In this document: positions 59,818-64,000 of the stretch, piece by piece
Position numbering within the stretch: the stretch's first letter is position 1
Layout: every line of letters begins with the position of its first letter
Made by a program: the position numbers and the translations under genes
Assembly: GCA_035236585.1 (NCBI GenBank)
Contig: CP141127.1
Span: forward strand, 45,212,001-45,276,000
Source of the DNA: Warburgia ugandensis
Lineage: Eukaryota > Streptophyta > Magnoliopsida > Canellales > Canellaceae
Direction of reading: 5' to 3'
DNA: 64,000 bases
The notes under the pieces: model-generated
The model's input: only the letters and a program-made list of their open reading frames with translations
Database searches by the model: none
What the model was told of the DNA's origin: nothing

Positions 59818-61393
59818 TGCACAGGCTCGTTTGCCTCTATTCTCAATTCCTCTATTCTTAGTTGTCTTCATAGTTCCAAGCTCTCACCTGACACCGAAAT
59901 CCTAGGCCAGCTTGCTCAGTAGGTGTCGTCCTCGTCATGTCTACTCCTCTATTCACCACACCAAGCTTCATTCTAGCGCTCCACTAGTTGTCTTCCTTGA
60001 TCCCTTTTGCTCTAACACATAGCCCAGGAGACTACTTTTAGAACTGTGCGACAGCACCATTCTTTCATCACCATACCCCATCTCCTTCATTGTTTCTGTC
60101 ATTCCATTGTATTCTCCATTTTGCCAGCCAAAGTTCCTCTATTTACTGGTATTGTCTTCTTTGTTCCAAGAGAAAACCCATGTAAGGTTTTCCTCTGGTC
60201 TTCCTTCTCACTCCTAATCTCTCTCTCTTCTATTTGTTCTGACAGAAAAACTCAGACACCAGTTCCCTCTCTGAACTTGCCCTTTCTCTCCCTCTTTTAC
60301 CTACCACGCTTCAGAACTCCCTCGGCCCCTACCCTCATCACGCCTCCTTTTCCACCGACCACACACCTAGATTGGACAAAAACTACTCCCAGGACATCTT
60401 CTTCTGTTCATTGCACTAGGCATCATTTTTTCGTTTCACTTCTGTTCCTCCCCTGCTAGTCAAAGACGCCAGATCTAGGCCTCACCGACACCCAATGGCC
60501 CAGGTGACATCCAGAATCATGTGATGTCATAGTCCTCCTCCAAGGCCAACACCATCATCAGCTTCTCCACGATCTTTAGCAATCATCCCCATCTTCTCCG
60601 ACAAACTTCGTTTTACGAAAGTTTGGGAAGAAAATTCCAATTTTGCACTTATTTGAAGATTTCAATTTACATGTTTTGTCCTGTTACTATTACTATTACT
60701 ATTCAAATTTTATGTTATTCCTATTTTGATTGTTCTCGTTTTGTGTTATTCCATTGTTAATCCAGGAACTATCTTATATGTTCCTATTTAACCAAATCTA
60801 GGGTTCTGGTTTACCCATGGAAAAACTCTTATTTCTTGTTTGTTTTAATTTAGAATTTCAATTAAATTTTATAACATGTTTTTAGGATAGTTTCCTATGT
60901 AATTACTATTCCTGATCTTCAATTTGAGTTTTGAAAATAGATCTAAGCCATTAATTCTTAAATTGCTTAATTAGATTAGATCTCTAAAAATTTGGCGAAT
61001 CTAACAAATTCATCCGTTAGATCATTAATCCAGGATATGTTGAATATATTGGTGGAGTCTGATCAAGGTTTGTAAGACTACAATTGAAGAATTGGATAGT
61101 ACTTAAGATACGGAATTAGATTTTTTTTAATTTTTTCTAGTTTTAGTTTTAGTTAAGGTTTTGTTGTTTCTTTTTCTATTCTTCCTAGAATTAGACCTCT
61201 GGAATTTCACTGTTAAATTGAAGATGAAGTCTGATTTATTTTTGTTAATTTTTGTCAATTAATTTTAAGTTTAAATAATTAAATTTTATTAAAAAATCCA
61301 AATTCTTAAAGCGCGTCCATGTGGGATCGACTCGCACTTGCATTAGCTATACCACAATAGCCCGTGCACTTGCAAAAAACATCAATAAGTTTT

Positions 61394-61411
61394 TTGTGCC
61401 ATTGTCGGGGA
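61394..61411 (+). other. Primer binding site of element B (tRNA-Asp type)
   Basis: TTGTGCCATTGTCGGGGA resembles the Athila/Tat tRNA-Asp PBS and keeps its GGGGA end. Confidence 0.75.
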
Positions 61412-62545
61412 CCCGCAATGGAGTTTTTATAAAATGTAATTAAAATTCCAAAATTAAAAAAATAGAAAAATCCAAAAAAAAATTTGTAGGAATTGTAGAG
61501 TTTCACCATTTTAGGTACATTTTTCAATTTTTTTTAATGCATAACCACCTAATTTTCTAAAATTGGTACTTATTTCTAATTTTCTTTTTCAAGGAAATAG
61601 AAAAGTGGAGGAAATTGGCAAGGAAATCTTCATCAAAATGGAAATTTCCCTGCTTTCCTAGAATAGGATTTTTCTTTTTCTTTTGAGTGAATCTTGTAGT
61701 GAGGATCCTTGTAAATTGCAATTTCCATTTTAATTTTAAAGGGTTGTATAATGCAGGGCAAGTGTGGGGTAAGATGGCCCACACTTGATCTTCATTAGAA
61801 ACCCTATTGTAAGTTTCCTCACTCATTTATTTCCTAGATTATGGCTTGCATTTAGAGTAAATTTGCATTGTTTGATAGTATAACTCATACAGAAAGCATC
61901 TTTTATAATTGTTGCATTTTTAAGGGTTTTGGATTAGTTTACCATTTTAATTGCATTCTCAGGGACACAATTAATGCTTCAAGGTGATATATATGCTGAT
62001 TGAACTACTATGGAGTGTGGAATTTAATTGGTAAGGGCACCCTACCCCCATAAGATCAAGGGTGGATTTCATCACCATTCCTTGGCCCACTTAGGATAAT
62101 CACCTCAAGCGTGCTACCATACCCTTCAACTCAAATTAAAATCAATTAGAAGAGACTTATAAGGCCATTACATGCTCGTAGGACCCTCTTACTAAGACAC
62201 GATTTATTGTCACTCCAGTGGCTTTTGAGCACTATTGTTATTGTGGGTTGTTTAATAGAGCCTCGTTCTTCCCTCGCCTCCTGTTGACATTTGTGATGTC
62301 TAAACGCCTCCTTACATGAGGGTTGTATTAACCACCTTGTGTAGAACCTAACTGGTAAGCAATAGTCAAATCTAAAGGAGAGGAGGAGTACTAGATTAGG
62401 CTAATTAAAAGCATTGTCCCCACACAAATTCAAGAAAATCAATATATTGTCTAGTAGCTTGAGGTGTTTGATTGTGCCTTTTGCTTGCATCACATAGAGT
62501 TAGAGTTAGCATTTAGAGTAGGATATTTTAGATTAAGAATAGTTC
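61412..62545 (+). other. Leader (5' UTR) of element B
   Basis: It contains all shared blocks: hairpin 61759-61787, 'ggatttcatcaccattcctt' near 62065, 'gctcgtaggaccctcttact' near 62175, 'cactccagtggcttttgag' and 'gttgacatttgtgatgtcta'. The last is the block also found in the 4.9 kb solo LTR. Noncoding; ORFs at 61306-61826 (minus) are shadows. Confidence 0.75.
61759..61787 (+). promoter_or_regulatory. Leader hairpin, element B
   Basis: CAAGTGTGG (61759-61767) pairs perfectly with CCACACTTG (61779-61787) around an 11-nt loop. Confidence 0.55.
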
Positions 62546-64000
62546 ATGCAAGTGTGTCAATCTCAGAACCCTGAGCTACTACCTTTAAACCCAGAGATTC
62601 AATGCATCCAACACCAAGGGGAAAGAAACATAGTTCCTATCCCTATGGTTGAACCACCAGCAGAGATTGAGCGCAAGATGATTAAAATTTTTATGCGCTG
62701 CTCCAACTTAATACCCCATCCTGCATAACTTTACCTCCCACTAATGTCCACCACTTTGAGTTAAAGCCAGGAGTAATTCAATTACTCCCTACTTTTTATG
62801 GTTAAGACCGAGAAGACCCATACCTACATATCAAGGAGTTCCTTGATATTTGTGCCACATTTAGGTTCCAAAATTTTTAGGATGATTTGATTAGGCTTAG
62901 GTTATTCCCATTTTCATTAAGCATGAAGCCAAGTCATGGCTTAATTCCTTGGAGGTAGGTTCCATACATACATGGGACCAATTGTCCAAGAAGTTTTTGA
63001 GCAAGTTCTTCCTTGTTCACAAAACAAATAACCTGTGTCATGAAATTATAAATTTCCAACAAAGGGATGATGAACAATATTACGAATGTTGAGAATGGTG
63101 GAATTAATTGTTACAAAAATGCCCTCATCATGGATTTGAGAAATGACAACAAGTTCAATACTTCTATGAGGAATGGACGCCTCAAAATAGGCAAATGATA
63201 GATGTAGCAAGTAAAGGGATCCTCATGTTAAAAGATGAAAGTGAGGCATAGGAATTCTTTCAAACTGTAGTCGATAATTCTTAACAATGGGATTATTCAA
63301 ATAGGAGAGAAAGAACTAACCAACCCACTAAGAAAGGAGGTATCTATGAGATAGGAGCGCATACTGATCTATCCTATAAGCTCGGCCCTGTCACTGAAAA
63401 ATTAGGTGGAAGAATGGACAAGCTTGAAACTATGTTTCAATCTTTCATAGCTGCTACATTATCCCAAAAACCTCCACAAGAGGTATGTGCTACTTGTTCT
63501 AGTCCAGCCCATTTAACCTCAGCATGTCCATCTAATAAAGTATTCTCTGAATATCTTGTAGACCAAGTGAATGCATTGAATGCATATCGCCAACCTAGCA
63601 ACAACCCATATTCTGAGACCTACAACCCTAGATTGGCTAGGCATCCTAATTTGTCTTGGTCAAAGAATAAAAACCAAGGGGGGCCATTTGTAAATCCCCC
63701 TACCCAAAACTTTCATCTTAGAACTATAGTTCCCCATCAGCCTCCTGGCTTTCAACAACCTCTACAACAAAAGAAACCATATTCAGAGGAAAACATCTGG
63801 AAAAAATTGTAAAAGGTAATGATTACACTAAAAAGGCCTTACACCAATTGCAAAATGAGAGTAGACAGATAGCCAATGTCAACTTTCAAGCCATAGCCAA
63901 GTTAGAGACGCAAGTAAGCCAATTGTTTGCTAAATTATATAATAGAGGAAAAAGTTAGTTTCCTAGTCAACCCATCCCTAACCTTAAGGGTCAATTTGAG
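62546..64000 (+). pseudogene. Athila-type gag, element B, runs off the window
   Basis: The ORF from 62546 gives MQVCQSQNPELLPLNPE to 62728. A shifted frame continues FELKPGVIQLLPTFYG and YLHIKEFLDICATFRFQNF (62819-62880), RLRLFPFSLSMKPSHG, then an INFQQ-type stretch (63050) and HHGFEKWQQVQ and TPQNRQMIDVASKG (63125-63215). The ORF 63414-63812 has MDKLETMFQSFIAATL, the cysteine-histidine knuckle CATCSSPAHLTSACP, and YSETYNPRLARHPNLSW, the typical Athila region. It then continues degenerate to the edge. At least two frameshifts and several stops. Confidence 0.85.

Larger units (their letters stand above)
58746..61384 (+). mobile_element. Athila-type 5' LTR of element B
   Basis: The start TAATAAGTGTTCAATT aligns with the start of LTR A. 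The end 'gtgcacttgcaaaaaacatca' is followed by a PBS. About 2.64 kb. A TATA-like TATAAAG is at 59397-59403, and a long pyrimidine-rich stretch covers 59520-60480. ORFs at 59423-59695, 59702-59905 and 60046-60459 are translations of that C/T-rich tract and have no domain. Confidence 0.7.

Noticed and set aside
59423..60459. Three plus-strand ORFs of 67-137 codons
   Set aside because: Translations of the C/T-rich stretch of LTR B with no conserved motif.

Overview
The window looks like intergenic heterochromatin from a seed plant with a repeat-rich genome, most likely a flowering plant; I cannot name the species. It is AT-rich overall with GC-rich islands inside chromoviral LTRs. I found no intact host gene, tRNA, rRNA or CRISPR array. 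Almost everything I can assign is a decayed transposable element, and every coding region is broken by stops and frameshifts. Assignments rest on reading motifs by eye and on comparing copies within the window, so most boundaries are good to tens of bases. Boundaries given to the base are those with visible termini.

Layout. 1-1162: end of a minus-strand chromoviral (Ty3/gypsy) LTR. 1163-3835: Athila-type LTR pieces. 3836-6444: unassigned, with CT and AC microsatellites. 6445-11345: a 4.9 kb solo LTR with a perfect 5-bp target duplication (TGGTT). 11351-15545: a minus-strand CACTA (En/Spm) transposon with a TNP2-type transposase remnant. 15711-18465: polypurine tract plus LTR of an Athila-like element. 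18466-19864: unassigned. 19865-20367: foldback (MITE-like) hairpin. 20368-27088: Athila-type element G (LTR with a second solo LTR inside it, PBS, leader, gag piece). 27089-32297: Athila-type element A, whose LTR starts inside G's gag. 32298-34200: second CACTA copy, plus strand, cut by a chromoviral LTR end at 34201. 34491-35470: Athila-type LTR pieces. 35477-43815: the best preserved element, a minus-strand Tekay/Del-like chromovirus with gag, protease, RT, RNase H, integrase, chromodomain-like tail, PBS, PPT and LTRs. 43816-44482: another chromoviral LTR fragment. 44483-52870: Athila-type element D. 52940-55755: Athila-type gag-pol E fused behind D. 55756-58745: two LTR-like direct repeats around a leader/gag piece F. 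58746-64000: Athila-type element B, whose gag runs off the window.

How parts relate. The Athila-type copies share a PBS of tRNA-Asp type (seen in four), a long non-coding leader with a recurrent block, and the same gag. The chromoviral pieces share TGT...ACA LTRs and a minus-strand TATA box. The CACTA copies share a terminus and palindromic subterminal repeats. Nesting gives a partial order: element A inserted into G, CACTA-2 into A, and a chromoviral LTR later cut CACTA-2.

Most interesting: a short leader hairpin kept in four Athila-type copies with a paired compensatory change; a piece of that leader inside the 4.9 kb solo LTR; a Tekay-like LTR whose homology to its partner stops at a CT microsatellite; and an Athila-like copy (A) whose only readable ORF is an unusual acidic protein. 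I see no evidence for a wholly new biological system.
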